This document shows positions 26,637 through 36,199 of a stretch of DNA of 64,000 nucleotides, in pieces. Each line of letters begins with the position of its first letter. Position 1 is the first letter of the stretch. The stretch covers positions 1 through 64,000 of IMG/VR virus record IMGVR_UViG_3300027888_000004; one strand, written 5' to 3'. A program made the position numbers and the translations under genes. Below the pieces are notes generated by a model that had not been told where the DNA came from, searched no databases, and saw only the letters and a program-made list of their open reading frames with translations. The DNA is from a virus.

Positions 26637-27389
26637 ATGGCCCTTCCAATTGATGCAGTTTACGCAGGGACTAATGCCAAGATAGCAGATGTACAGGCAA
26701 AATATAATGATTGTCTTACCTTATTCCCCGATATTCAAACACAATTAGCAATAGTCTCAGCAAATGTGACAACTATATATAATACTGCTGTTGATATGAT
26801 CAGTGAAGAATTTAGTACTCTACTAGAGAAATACGGAATTAATTGTGCATCCAGAGCATATTTTGGTCAAGATGCTGATGACTTAATAACTGATAGATAT
26901 GACATATTTGAGAAAGCACAAAGCGGTGACATATATAATCCAATTAATGATCAACTACAGTATATGCTAGATCAAACAGGACCTTTTGACTGTAGTATAC
27001 CTGCTATAGAAGCTTGGGTGAGAAGTTTATTTGATAATTTATCTGATAAGACAGATGACCGTAAAGATCTTATTGATGCAGCAAAACAATTTGTAGATGA
27101 TGCAAAAGAATTTGTCGATGATGTAAACCGTGCTTTAGGTTTCCTTGGTGAGTGGATAGGATGTGGAGTACAGATGTTTAATAATTTCTATGATCTTGGA
27201 CCTGCTATGGAAACTTATAATACATATGCCAATCAAACTTTTACTGCAGTTGATAATGCAAAACAAATAACCGATAATCCAACTGAAATTTATAATTTAT
27301 CAGTAGAGGAAACAAAATCCACTCTAGGTTTACAAACTAGAATGGATAACCTCAAGAGTGAAGCTAGTTCTATACTAAGTTTATTTTAG
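26637..27389 (+). CDS. Hypothetical helical protein upstream of PAAR
   Basis: 250 residues, acidic and helical, with several Asn/Asp-rich turns and no membrane segment. It directly precedes the PAAR gene (8-bp gap), so a tail or spike role is plausible but unproven. Confidence 0.55.
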   Translation: MALPIDAVYAGTNAKIADVQAKYNDCLTLFPDIQTQLAIVSANVTTIYNTAVDMISEEFSTLLEKYGINCASRAYFGQDADDLITDRYDIFEKAQSGDIYNPINDQLQYMLDQTGPFDCSIPAIEAWVRSLFDNLSDKTDDRKDLIDAAKQFVDDAKEFVDDVNRALGFLGEWIGCGVQMFNNFYDLGPAMETYNTYANQTFTAVDNAKQITDNPTEIYNLSVEETKSTLGLQTRMDNLKSEASSILSLF

Positions 27390-27397
27390 GAGAAAAC

Positions 27398-27700
27398 ATG
27401 CCCGGAACAGCATTCCTTACATCAATTGGAGTAGGTACTTGCTGCTGCCACCACGATCCGGATTGTAGACCAAAAACTGGTATGATTGTTTCTGGATCTC
27501 CGGATAAGATTACGAATGGATTACCAACCGCAAGAATTGGGGACGTATTTTTAGGAACTTGTGGTCATACTTCTATAATGGCAAGTGGGTCTCCAAATGT
27601 GATTACAAATGGAAGGGGTCAATGTAGAATTGGCGATGTTTTTTCCGGCTGTATAGTAGGAGTGATTGTTACAGGTTCTCCAGATTCTATCACTAACTAG
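27398..27700 (+). CDS. PAAR-motif spike tip protein
   Basis: 100 residues with repeating SGSPDKITNGLPTARIGD, then SGSPNVITNGRGQCRIGD and a final TGSPDSITN. This is the PAAR beta-prism that caps the VgrG/gp5 needle and binds a metal at its tip (Cys/His-rich CCCHHDPDC and CGHTS here). Likely sharpens the contractile tail spike. Followed by a terminator. Confidence 0.88.
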   Translation: MPGTAFLTSIGVGTCCCHHDPDCRPKTGMIVSGSPDKITNGLPTARIGDVFLGTCGHTSIMASGSPNVITNGRGQCRIGDVFSGCIVGVIVTGSPDSITN

Positions 27701-27702
27701 AT

Positions 27703-27726
27703 AAAAAAAGGGAGGTCAGACCTCCC
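27703..27726. terminator. Convergent terminator, cassette A
   Basis: Stem GGGAGGT/ACCTCCC with CAG loop (27710-27726); seven A's precede it, giving a U-tract to leftward transcripts. Confidence 0.8.
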
Positions 27727-27749
27727 AATTTCCAGAACACAGCTCTCCT

Positions 27750-28121
27750 TTACTTAAGATCGGACGCTGAAACCTTTTCTTTCCTCACGGTATCTAGCTG
27801 AACGACCTTGATGGGTTTTGGAGTTGTTCTGAACTTCCCTTTCCTCATATCTACCAAATGTTTCCTGACCATCTCGACTTTTGGGTCTTCACTTTCAATG
27901 TAATGAATTATGAATACGCCAGTTGTTGATGTACATTTTGGACAGCAGCGGTGTTCTAGTGCATCATATACTGCGCTACAATTTCCACAAAGTTTTGTAT
28001 CATCAACTCTAAAGATTACGGAGACAAATGTTTCCTTCTTTTCCATTCTATAATCATAGAAACCGGCGAATATGAAGCATCCTAAAGCGAGACCAACAAT
28101 TAATGCTACAAGAATTTCCAT
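27750..28121 (-). CDS. Membrane-anchored zinc-motif protein
   Basis: 123 residues: N-terminal membrane helix (VALIVGLALGCFIFAGF), then CGNCSAVY and CCPKC, one probable zinc site, and a basic tail. Last gene of leftward cassette A. Unknown function. Confidence 0.6.
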   Translation of the reverse strand: MEILVALIVGLALGCFIFAGFYDYRMEKKETFVSVIFRVDDTKLCGNCSAVYDALEHRCCPKCTSTTGVFIIHYIESEDPKVEMVRKHLVDMRKGKFRTTPKPIKVVQLDTVRKEKVSASDLK

Positions 28122-28123
28122 CT

Positions 28124-28363
28124 TTATCGACCCCCTTCGATAATTTGGCTAAGTTCTCCGATGCACTTAACACAGAGACCTGTTTTTCGAAATTTCTCAA
28201 TTTCGATATTTGTTTGGAATTGGTCAAGAGTAATATTACTTGAGCAGGCCAGGCATCGACCCTGTTTAATCAAACCATATGTGTCGATGCCTCTTAGAAA
28301 CATTGCTGACCTAATTGAACTTATGCATCTAACAGTTTTTATTGGATATTTGTTCTCGGTCAT
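28124..28363 (-). CDS. Small zinc-motif protein
   Basis: 79 residues with CLACSS and CVKCIG, two CxxC pairs 27 residues apart. Stop and start overlap as ATGA with the gene upstream. Unknown function. Confidence 0.6.
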   Translation of the reverse strand: MTENKYPIKTVRCISSIRSAMFLRGIDTYGLIKQGRCLACSSNITLDQFQTNIEIEKFRKTGLCVKCIGELSQIIEGGR

Positions 28364-28833
28364 ATTGGGTACTCCCCTGAGTAATCAAGTTCTAATTTTA
28401 ACCCACCTTCTTTAGGGACAATTTCGCCTATTCCTTTCTCAACTTCTTTCATTTGTTTTTTAATTTTTTCCAACTCTTGTTCAAGTTTAGATAAGATCTC
28501 CATCTCAACCATACCAAACATTTGTTTATGTTGTTCATAGAGTTCTGGACTTCGAGCAATTATTTGTATTTGCATCCCTTCAAGAATATCTAATTGGAGT
28601 TTGAGGGCTCTTAAATCTTGAGATACTTTAGATGATTGTTTAGCAATAGTGACACTAGAAGAAATAGCTTTATCGGTACCATCTATTACAACTAACATCT
28701 GATCTTTAGTTCTTATCATTCCCCAAAGCATCACAATTATAAGCGCCGCAAATATTATGTTGAGAGCGGTTTGGGCACAAAGGAAATTGTATGTAATCTT
28801 GAATGGATCCTTTTTGAATTTTTCAGCATGCAT
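28360..28833 (-). CDS. Membrane protein with long coiled coil
   Basis: 157 residues: membrane helix about 20-42 (ALNIIFAALIIVMLWGM) followed by a helical region ending in a strong coiled coil (MEILSKLEQELEKIKKQMKE). Type II or inner-membrane orientation is likely. Spanin-like or signalling roles are possible; none is supported by a motif. Confidence 0.6.
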   Translation of the reverse strand: MHAEKFKKDPFKITYNFLCAQTALNIIFAALIIVMLWGMIRTKDQMLVVIDGTDKAISSSVTIAKQSSKVSQDLRALKLQLDILEGMQIQIIARSPELYEQHKQMFGMVEMEILSKLEQELEKIKKQMKEVEKGIGEIVPKEGGLKLELDYSGEYPI

Positions 28834-28844
28834 TAGTGCCTCCT

Positions 28845-29150
28845 TTATCTAGCTTGCTGCTGTAACTGACGTATTTCTTGAGCGCTTAATGCTCGTATCT
28901 GCATCACGTGTTCAGTTGGAATAGCCAACCAGAGACTTCGGTGATAGAGGTCCCCTCCGGGGTTCTCCATGTAACAAAGAGTATATTTTTCCTCTTCAGA
29001 AATTTTGAAATAGGGAGTATTGATATTCTGTATTACTGTCATAAATTGAGAATCACCTCCTCTTGTATCAGGATTAGGTAACCAGAACTTATAAGTAATA
29101 TTAAACATCAATACTAAACTTATAACAAATCCTAAAAGTTTTTTACCCAC
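28845..29150 (-). CDS. Small exported or membrane-anchored protein
   Basis: 101 residues with an N-terminal signal-anchor (KKLLGFVISLVLMFNITY) and a short polar domain. No clear signal peptidase site. Member of cassette A. Confidence 0.55.
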   Translation of the reverse strand: MGKKLLGFVISLVLMFNITYKFWLPNPDTRGGDSQFMTVIQNINTPYFKISEEEKYTLCYMENPGGDLYHRSLWLAIPTEHVMQIRALSAQEIRQLQQQAR

Positions 29151-29163
29151 GATATCCTCCTCT

Positions 29164-29652
29164 TTAGTTCATTAAATAGAAACCGATGATTTTCTGGTTA
29201 TGGATACTTAGGATTATAAACTCAGCAGCAACTTTTCTGTCTTCTGTTCTCTTTACCAACATCCATTCATGTATCCAAATCAGATTTCCATTATTAAGAG
29301 CAAATGAAACTTTGATTCGGTCTCCTTTGTTGAGATTTACATTACTACTTGATAGAAACGAGATTCCAGTCCTTGATAGGTCCTCGACAATCATACCATG
29401 CTCTTTCCCGAATCCGTCTATCCACGAACCAGGGAGACTCACCTTTTTTCTATACCAAGATCTGGTACAGAAAATTACGTTCCATTTTTCACCACAAGTA
29501 CAACTAGCTCTAAGTTGCTTATTTAGTTTTCCATTTGTGAGTCTCATATGGTATATTCTTGAACATTTAGGACATTCGATTTTAGTACCCCCGGATGGAC
29601 CAACTGGAATAACCTCATATTCCTGATATGTTTCCAGATTTAGACCATTCAC
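29164..29652 (-). CDS. Zinc ribbon plus PilZ domain protein (c-di-GMP receptor-like)
   Basis: 162 residues. Cys pairs CPKC (27-30) and CTC (51-53) form a probable zinc ribbon. The PilZ domain follows, with the two cyclic-di-GMP motifs intact: RSWYR (RxxxR, 64-68) and DLSRTG (DxSxxG, 91-96). PilZ proteins couple c-di-GMP to pili, motility and exopolysaccharide. In a phage this could rewire host surface behaviour. The type IV pilin gene in cassette C (40909-41316) fits that idea. Confidence 0.75.
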   Translation of the reverse strand: MNGLNLETYQEYEVIPVGPSGGTKIECPKCSRIYHMRLTNGKLNKQLRASCTCGEKWNVIFCTRSWYRKKVSLPGSWIDGFGKEHGMIVEDLSRTGISFLSSSNVNLNKGDRIKVSFALNNGNLIWIHEWMLVKRTEDRKVAAEFIILSIHNQKIIGFYLMN

Positions 29653-29673
29653 CTTAACTCCTCCTTGATTTAT

Positions 29674-29832
29674 CTATTCATATCTTGGCAAAACTTCCTC
29701 TGTAAACTCTTTTGCTTTCTTAAAAAGTTCATCTAATGATTCAAAATCTCTTATTTCAAAGGTTTTCATATGTGTTACTTTATTAGTATCAACTATCACC
29801 TCGACTCTTAATTCTCTTAATATCTCTGCCAC
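29674..29832 (-). CDS. Small hypothetical protein (52 aa, GTG start)
   Basis: Frame from GTG 29832 with AAAGGAG about ten bases upstream, reading VAEILRELRVEVIVDTNKV and ending LPRYE. It fills the space between the PilZ gene and the exported-protein gene. Alpha/beta pattern; unknown function. Confidence 0.5.
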   Translation of the reverse strand: MAEILRELRVEVIVDTNKVTHMKTFEIRDFESLDELFKKAKEFTEEVLPRYE

Positions 29833-29857
29833 CCTCAGGTCTCCTTTCAACTTAGGG

Positions 29858-30175
29858 TTATTTAGTTTTACTTAATTCTTCGAATTCTTTCCTATATCTC
29901 ATATAAGTTTGTGGATCGGTTGGCACAAATTTTCCACCCTTAGCTAATCTAGTCTGCGCTATAGGTAAGATAGCTAGGGCGACGGCTAATCCGAAAGTCT
30001 TACTGTTTGCGACCCAGATAACTACTCCAGCTTCTTCGTCTATAACTCGACTTATTGTGGTTTCACCATCATGTAAGCTAATTTCAAAAGTTGTGACAGA
30101 GTCCGGATTAGCATAACACAGCGCAGAGGAAAGAAATAGAATTATTACTGATAAAACTAAAATTTTTGTCTTCAT
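29858..30175 (-). CDS. Small periplasmic protein with signal peptide
   Basis: 105 residues. Signal peptide MKTKILVLSVIILFLSSALC with cleavage likely after YANP-region alanine (about 22). The mature part has a second hydrophobic stretch (FGLAVALAILPIAQT). First gene of cassette A, 78 bp downstream of the promoter element. Confidence 0.6.
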   Translation of the reverse strand: MKTKILVLSVIILFLSSALCYANPDSVTTFEISLHDGETTISRVIDEEAGVVIWVANSKTFGLAVALAILPIAQTRLAKGGKFVPTDPQTYMRYRKEFEELSKTK

Positions 30176-30253
30176 AGGTTACCCCTCCTTTTCAAAAATT
30201 ACTTTTATATTTGGCATTAAAATCACTCACAAACATATTGTTCTGCTTCAGAT

Positions 30254-30304
30254 ATTAATATATATAGAGTACATTTTATTATCCAAATAGAACAAAATAA
30301 CAAT
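30254..30304. promoter_or_regulatory. Divergent promoter region 2
   Basis: Leftward CTATATATATTAAT at 30267-30254 drives cassette A. Rightward AAATAGAACAAAATAACAAT at 30285-30304 precedes the GT4 gene. Confidence 0.6.
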
Positions 30305-30323
30305 ATATACCGAAGGAGCGAAC

Positions 30324-31319
30324 ATGAGAATTCTTTTCAATCTGGTTAATTGTGGACTAGGTAATAATGGAGGGTCATCTACAATAATTCATTCAGCTAA
30401 TACTCTACTTGAAATGGGCCATAATGTAAAAATTATTGATAGTATGAAAAATAAGTTTACTTGGTTTCCATTAAAAGCAGATCATATAATATTGAGAGAT
30501 TTAGACGATTGCCCAGATGCAGATGTGGTCATTGCAACAGGTTTCAAAACTGTAGCTCCTACTCTCAAGTTACCTAATAGGTGTGGAATTAAAGCACATT
30601 GGATAAGAGCATGGGAACACTGGCAAATGCCACATGATCAAATTCTTAGTAGAGTTCTTAATGTGCCAACCATCAAACTTGTTAATAGTTTATGTCTTCA
30701 AAGGAAACTTGAACAGTATCAAATTCCATCTCATATTGTAAGACCAGGATATGATTTTGGAAAGTTATATCCTCTCAATCTTAGAAACTACAGAGATAAA
30801 CAAATCATTATAGGCGCTCTTTACCGTGAGGGAGTCCATGGTCAGAGAAAGAGAACAAACTGGGCTCTTGATGTTGCAAAACAGTTACATACAACTAAGA
30901 AAATAAAATTTTGGATGTTTGGATCAGAATCAAAACCAAACCTTCCCTTCATTGATAATTATCTTAGAATGCCCTCATTTCAACAAAAGAATGAATTCTA
31001 TAATAAAATTCATTTATGGATTGCACCCACTATGTCAGAAGGTCTACATCTTCCTCCTGCTGAAGCAATGATGACTGAATGTCCAGTTGTAGGTACTGAT
31101 GCACAAATGAGCGGCATGCAGGATTATTTGATAGATGGTAAAACCGGTAGAGTATCGGGAGACAGTTTTATGTCATTTTTTCATATTGTTAGAGAATTAA
31201 TTAACCAACCTGGGGTCATGCAAACATTGGGAAAGAATGGTAGATTAAAGATTATGGAATTGGGTGACCGGAAAACCAATATGTATCTAATGATTAACTA
31301 TCTAAAGAGTTTAATATGA
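30324..31319 (+). CDS. Family 4-like glycosyltransferase (GT-B)
   Basis: 331 residues. N-terminal GNNGGSSTIIHSANTLLEMG is the acceptor-side start of GT4 enzymes; the donor site shows PTMSEGLHLPPAEAMMTECP, the conserved E-x7-E stretch. GAAGGAG before the ATG. Heads the second half of the glycan region. Confidence 0.8.
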   Translation: MRILFNLVNCGLGNNGGSSTIIHSANTLLEMGHNVKIIDSMKNKFTWFPLKADHIILRDLDDCPDADVVIATGFKTVAPTLKLPNRCGIKAHWIRAWEHWQMPHDQILSRVLNVPTIKLVNSLCLQRKLEQYQIPSHIVRPGYDFGKLYPLNLRNYRDKQIIIGALYREGVHGQRKRTNWALDVAKQLHTTKKIKFWMFGSESKPNLPFIDNYLRMPSFQQKNEFYNKIHLWIAPTMSEGLHLPPAEAMMTECPVVGTDAQMSGMQDYLIDGKTGRVSGDSFMSFFHIVRELINQPGVMQTLGKNGRLKIMELGDRKTNMYLMINYLKSLI

Positions 31320-32149
31320 GCCTAAAAGTATATAAAGTAGCAGAAATACTAAAAGATCTTGAAAGTTCTATAGAAGAGAAGAGACCATTTTCTCTAATAC
31401 GTTTTGGAGATGGTGGTATTAAATTAATTCATTCATACTACTTTCATGATCATAAGCAATTATATGCAATCTGTAAGAAAGAAGGATTGCCAGGAGATAG
31501 AGTTAAATACATTATTGATTTATGGGCAAGATATGCAAATGAAGCTGATTATATAGATTGCCTTGATGTTTATTTTTCAAAGCGTTTCTGGGGTAAGTAT
31601 AGGAAGGGATTTGTTCAAGCATCTGATAAAACTTTGATGAGAATGAGAATGTGGAAAGAGTTATATAGTCGTGCAGGATTTGATATTCATAACGCTAAAT
31701 ACTGTAACCCAGAAGTTAATTATTTAATGTGTGTGGTTTTTCCTGGAAAGAAGACTATCTTTGAGATAATGAAGGATAAGAAGGTATGTTGTATAACCTC
31801 TTGCCCACAAGCTATAAATAAGCTTCCCAATTATAATATTGACGTTATAGAAATTGTTGGTCATTATGAGAGGCATTTTGCAAAATCTTTTTCTAAAGTT
31901 GTTAGTCTCATTGAAGGTCGTGCAAACCTCTATGATTTTTGGATTGTGGGAGCTGGAGAATTGGGTAGAATATATTCCGGATTAATCAAGGCTAGAGGAG
32001 GGAGAACGATTGATATGGGTTTTGTTATTGATTATTGGCACAATCAAGAAATCCCATCCCGACTTAATCAATTTATAGATCCCCATCCTCTAGATAAATT
32101 AAAGTTAGTATTGACAAAGTATGGGAAACCTTATGCAGAACACCTCTAA
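31316..32149 (+). CDS. GT-D fold (DUF1792-like) glycosyltransferase
   Basis: 277 residues. PFSLIRFGDGGIKLI near the N-terminus and WIVGAGELGRIYSGLIKARG with IDMGFVIDYW near the C-terminus match the GT-D type glucosyltransferases known from bacterial adhesin glycosylation. ATGA overlap with the GT4 gene. Confidence 0.65.
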   Translation: MSLKVYKVAEILKDLESSIEEKRPFSLIRFGDGGIKLIHSYYFHDHKQLYAICKKEGLPGDRVKYIIDLWARYANEADYIDCLDVYFSKRFWGKYRKGFVQASDKTLMRMRMWKELYSRAGFDIHNAKYCNPEVNYLMCVVFPGKKTIFEIMKDKKVCCITSCPQAINKLPNYNIDVIEIVGHYERHFAKSFSKVVSLIEGRANLYDFWIVGAGELGRIYSGLIKARGGRTIDMGFVIDYWHNQEIPSRLNQFIDPHPLDKLKLVLTKYGKPYAEHL

Positions 32150-32879
32150 GAAAATAGATATTACGATGACTAGTGTCCTTCGACCAAGTATAGTCGATGC
32201 GACTCTTAGGTCGTTCTGTGAAAAAATGTTGACTGATCGAGATAGATATCGTTTAATTATCAATATTGATCCAGTCGGTGAAAATATAAAACCAAAAGAA
32301 GTAATAAAAGTTTGTGAAAATTACTTTGATGATATTATTTATAATGTGGCTGATAAACCATCATTCCCAGCTGCTGTAATATGGACTTGGAGAAAGGCAA
32401 GATCTGAGTGGATCTTTCACCTTGAAGATGACTGGAAAGTTTCTCGTGAAGTTAGCATAAATCATATGATCAACATTCTTAAAAAATATGAAGATATCGC
32501 ATGCCTTAGACTTCCAAAACACCCCATTCCAAATAAAAGATTAATTATGATGTTTCGGTCTAGATATAAGTATAATCCCGATGGATTTTATATCGCTGAT
32601 GATAGAAAAGCACAATTTGGCCTAAATCCGGTTTTGATAAGAGGAACTTTTGTTAGAAGAGCAGTTCCATTGATGGTTACATCTAAAAATCCTGAAAAAC
32701 AATTTAGATATGGAAATATAGTAATGAGAGAGTTTATTATGAAATGGAAATATGCAATTTATGGAACACCGGGTCAACCTACTCTTGCAATTGATAATGG
32801 TTTAGTATGGAGACAGACTCTAGGTTTCAATAAACCTGAACCAGAAGAAGGGCCATTTTTGGTATGGAAAAAGAAATAA
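32133..32879 (+). CDS. Family 2-like glycosyltransferase (GT-A)
   Basis: About 248 residues. FHLEDDW carries the metal-binding acidic motif, preceded by a Rossmann-like start (IDITMTSVLRPSIVDATLRS). Start at 32133 (GGGA seven bases upstream) or 32121 in the same frame. Overlaps both neighbours. Confidence 0.65.
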   Translation: MQNTSKKIDITMTSVLRPSIVDATLRSFCEKMLTDRDRYRLIINIDPVGENIKPKEVIKVCENYFDDIIYNVADKPSFPAAVIWTWRKARSEWIFHLEDDWKVSREVSINHMINILKKYEDIACLRLPKHPIPNKRLIMMFRSRYKYNPDGFYIADDRKAQFGLNPVLIRGTFVRRAVPLMVTSKNPEKQFRYGNIVMREFIMKWKYAIYGTPGQPTLAIDNGLVWRQTLGFNKPEPEEGPFLVWKKK

Positions 32880-33631
32880 ATTTATTTTGGCAACACAAAG
32901 ATGGAAATTTTGGAGATGAATTATCTCCTTATATTGTCAGCAAAATATCTGGAAAAAAAGTTAAGTTTTCTAATAGCCCTACTCCAACAAAAGTTATATA
33001 TCTAGCTGTAGGTAGTATTCTCCATCATTTAGCTGCTGGAATGAAATGGTGTGAGATTTGGGGTTCTGGTTTAATGGACCAAAACCATACATTAGTTTCT
33101 CCAAAAAAGATTCATGCTGTTAGAGGACCATTAACTAGACAATTCCTAATAAGACAAGGGATAGATTGTCCCGCTATTTATGGAGATCCAGCCCTTTTAT
33201 TACCTCGTTTATTCAATCCAAAAGTTGAGAAGAAATATAGAGTGGGTATAGTTCCACATTTTATTGATCAGAAAGATAGTTGGATAAAAATTCAGAATGC
33301 CAAAGATGATGTTTTGATAATAAATGTTTATGATCCAATCGAAAAAGTTATCATAGATATTTTGTCTTGTAAAGCAATTCTTTCTAGTTCTTTGCATGGC
33401 CTAATTGTAGCTGATGCGTATGAAATTCCATCGTTATGGATTAAACTATCCGACAAGGTAAAGGGAAAGGGTTTTAAATTTAGAGATTATCTCTTATCAA
33501 TTGGTGTTGAACCCTATAAACCATATTATCCAGCAATCCCATACCAAGACATTGATGCACCATTAAGATTTGTAAAAAAATATAAACTGAAATTAAATCT
33601 GGACAGACTTCTAGAAAGTCACCCCTTTTAA
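32864..33631 (+). CDS. Polysaccharide pyruvyl transferase family protein
   Basis: 255 residues. NFGDELSPYIVSKISG at the N-terminus, HAVRGPLTRQFL, YGDPALLLP and SSSLHGLIVADAYEIPS are the landmarks of the family that puts ketal-pyruvate on sugars. This would add negative charge to a surface glycan. Confidence 0.85.
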   Translation: MEKEINLFWQHKDGNFGDELSPYIVSKISGKKVKFSNSPTPTKVIYLAVGSILHHLAAGMKWCEIWGSGLMDQNHTLVSPKKIHAVRGPLTRQFLIRQGIDCPAIYGDPALLLPRLFNPKVEKKYRVGIVPHFIDQKDSWIKIQNAKDDVLIINVYDPIEKVIIDILSCKAILSSSLHGLIVADAYEIPSLWIKLSDKVKGKGFKFRDYLLSIGVEPYKPYYPAIPYQDIDAPLRFVKKYKLKLNLDRLLESHPF

Positions 33632-33640
33632 GGAGATAAG

Positions 33641-34918
33641 ATGAAAGTTATTCTAATTTATTTACCGCACCCATATTTTAAGCAACCGGATTCACAAGCT
33701 CCATTAGGACTCTTATATTTGGGTGCAGTATTGGAGGAAGAGGGAATTGAAGTGGAGATGAAAAATTATTCAAGTTATTCAAATGAACAGGCAATTGAAG
33801 ATCTACCTTTTGCTGACATCTATGGCCTTACTACAACTAGTCTTGAATTGCTCCAAAGTAATAGATTTGCTAAATCTATAAAGGAGAAGTATCCTAATTC
33901 AACTGTATTTGTAGGTGGACCCGGAACATATACAGATGAATATATTGATTGGAAATATATAGATTCAATTTGTAAAGGTGAAGCTGAGCATACAATTTTT
34001 GATATGATAAATGATTCTAATAAAGGTGCTCTAAGAAGAATATATAATGGTAATTTTATTAAAGATTTAGATTCTCTACCTTTACCTGCCCGCCATTTAT
34101 TAAAAGACAAACAAGGTGGCAAGATCTTTGCATATGACAGAGATTATAAGGGTACAGGGAGTACTGTACTCATGACAAGTAGGGGTTGCCCTTTTAATTG
34201 TTCTTTTTGTTCTTCTCCCTGTTTCAATAATCGAGTTGTAAGGTGGCGAACTCCTGAGAAAGTAGCAGAGGAAGTCAGGCATGTAATAGATAGTTACAAT
34301 ATCCGCCAATTTAGATTTTCAGATGATACGATTACAGTAAATAAAAAGCATTGTCTAAGAGTAGCCGAATTATTTGGAGAATTAGATGTTGCTTGGAGAA
34401 TATCAACTCGAGTCAAACCATTTGATTATGATGTCTTTAAAGCGATGCATGAGGCCGGTTTAAAAGAGATATCTTTTGGAGTTGAGAGTTTTGACGACGA
34501 TATACTTAAGATATTAAATAAAGGTGCGACTGTTGCTGATAATGTTAGAGCTTTAGAATTGTCTGATAAAATTGGAATAAAAGCAAGAATCTTAATGATG
34601 ATCGGAACGCCAGGGCAGACAAGAAAAACTATTGAGAGAAATAAATACTGGATTCCGAAAGTTCCATTTAATATGGTTGCTTGTAAAAGATTTGTTCCAA
34701 TGCCCGGGAGCGACATTTGGAATAATCCTGATCATTATAACATTGAAATTCTAAATAGAAATTTAGATGATTATAATTTCTATTTCTTCGGCCCGGAAGG
34801 AATGAATGAACATATTGATTTTATCAGACTTAAAGATAGGAATATGGATGAAGTCAATAAAGAAAATTTAGAGTTTTTAGACTTTTTAGATGAAACTGGA
34901 AAATTAAATAAGGGGTAA
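33641..34918 (+). CDS. B12-binding radical SAM enzyme
   Basis: 425 residues. A cobalamin-binding Rossmann domain (about 1-125; APLGLLYLGAVLEEEG, FVGGPGTY) is followed by a radical SAM domain with the [4Fe-4S] motif RGCPFNCSFC (CxxxCxxC, about 182-190) and FGVESFDD. Such enzymes methylate unreactive carbons or act in glycan and natural-product pathways. Substrate unknown; the two methyltransferases next door suggest a modified sugar. Confidence 0.85.
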   Translation: MKVILIYLPHPYFKQPDSQAPLGLLYLGAVLEEEGIEVEMKNYSSYSNEQAIEDLPFADIYGLTTTSLELLQSNRFAKSIKEKYPNSTVFVGGPGTYTDEYIDWKYIDSICKGEAEHTIFDMINDSNKGALRRIYNGNFIKDLDSLPLPARHLLKDKQGGKIFAYDRDYKGTGSTVLMTSRGCPFNCSFCSSPCFNNRVVRWRTPEKVAEEVRHVIDSYNIRQFRFSDDTITVNKKHCLRVAELFGELDVAWRISTRVKPFDYDVFKAMHEAGLKEISFGVESFDDDILKILNKGATVADNVRALELSDKIGIKARILMMIGTPGQTRKTIERNKYWIPKVPFNMVACKRFVPMPGSDIWNNPDHYNIEILNRNLDDYNFYFFGPEGMNEHIDFIRLKDRNMDEVNKENLEFLDFLDETGKLNKG

Positions 34919-34922
34919 AAGT

Positions 34923-35615
34923 ATGATACTCAAAGAGAGTCAAGAGCAGCGAGATGGAGAACTTTCTAAATTGACTGGGATCTCTATAGATATAATTAGG
35001 AAACTCGATATAACAAAACCTAGATGTGGTTATGAAGAACCAGAAACCGAGAATGGATATATAGAACTTTACTCAAAGGACTATGGATTGAAAACTGTTG
35101 AGTATATGAGAATCCTAATGTGTACTAGTATTAACGCGAGAGATGAGGAGCTTTATCAACTTATAAATAGAACTTCAGGAAAGAAGTGTCTTGATTTTGG
35201 TTGTGGAGTTGGAACTCATGCAATTGCTTTGTTAGAGAGAGGTAATGATGTTTCAATTTTAGATGTGCCTAGTCCACTTTTGGATCTAACTGTAAAAAGA
35301 GCTGCTTTAAGAAAGTTGTCGTTTGAGAAGGTTTATTCTAATGATGATAAACTCCCAAATTCTAAATTTGATATAGTTATATGTACTAACGTCCTCGAGC
35401 ATGTATATGATCCAATTAGAGAAGTAGATAGGATAACTAAAAGCCTAAGGAAACATGGAGAATTACATTTAGTTGTTAGTAACAAAATCAAACCATCTTC
35501 TGGGCATTTCAGAAGAACTGTTGAGATGTGGAGAAAAGAAGGTAGTGCTTTTATGAAGAAATATTATGTTAAAAAGGGAAAAACTATGTATCAGAAGAGA
35601 AAAAGGCCACTATGA
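34923..35615 (+). CDS. SAM-dependent methyltransferase
   Basis: 230 residues; motif I CLDFGCGVGTHAIALLERG (about 90-108), acidic motif II (VSILDVPS) and post-motif DIVICTNVLEHVYDP are the class I fold. Likely modifies a sugar or lipid in the glycan pathway. Confidence 0.8.
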   Translation: MILKESQEQRDGELSKLTGISIDIIRKLDITKPRCGYEEPETENGYIELYSKDYGLKTVEYMRILMCTSINARDEELYQLINRTSGKKCLDFGCGVGTHAIALLERGNDVSILDVPSPLLDLTVKRAALRKLSFEKVYSNDDKLPNSKFDIVICTNVLEHVYDPIREVDRITKSLRKHGELHLVVSNKIKPSSGHFRRTVEMWRKEGSAFMKKYYVKKGKTMYQKRKRPL

Positions 35616-36199
35616 AAAAATTGAAGAACATTCCAGTTATTGCTAAATGGACTCATTGGAGAGTTGCAGAAGAATTGAAACATCATAAACCTTCGACAGT
35701 TATTGATATGGGAGGGGTCGGGAGATTAGGAAAACTTACATCTTTTAAGGTGACAGATGCTAATATAAAACAAGGGATAGATGCAACCAATATGCCATTT
35801 GAAGATAAGTCATTTGACGCATCTGTTTCTATTAATACACTTGAGCATGTGAAACTTAAGAAGAATTTTCTTCTTGAGGCTATCAGAGTAGCAAGGATTG
35901 TATCAATACATGAATTCCCATTTGGTCCACATGCTAGGCAGGTTGAGGAACTAAAAGAAAAATTAGGCCATAAGCATCCTTGTAAACTTCCAAATTATCG
36001 AGACCATATTTTACCTTTTATGACTAATTCATCATTAGATTGTAAATTTAAACCTGCCATGAGTTGTCAAATTTGCCTTTTATTGTTAGCATCTATGAAT
36101 GAAAAAATGAATGTGAATGAGACATTTGAACTTGCTAGATCATGTGGGAGTGCACCATATAGCTATATATTAGTTATAAAATCGAAAGGTGAGAAATGA
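35612..36199 (+). CDS. Methyltransferase-like protein with degenerate SAM motif
   Basis: 195 residues. VIDMGGVGRLGKL replaces the usual glycine-rich loop, and FDASVSINTLEHV matches the class I post-motif. The loop is atypical, so it may be a divergent or inactive methyltransferase. Overlaps both neighbours by 4 bp. Confidence 0.6.
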   Translation: MKKLKNIPVIAKWTHWRVAEELKHHKPSTVIDMGGVGRLGKLTSFKVTDANIKQGIDATNMPFEDKSFDASVSINTLEHVKLKKNFLLEAIRVARIVSIHEFPFGPHARQVEELKEKLGHKHPCKLPNYRDHILPFMTNSSLDCKFKPAMSCQICLLLLASMNEKMNVNETFELARSCGSAPYSYILVIKSKGEK

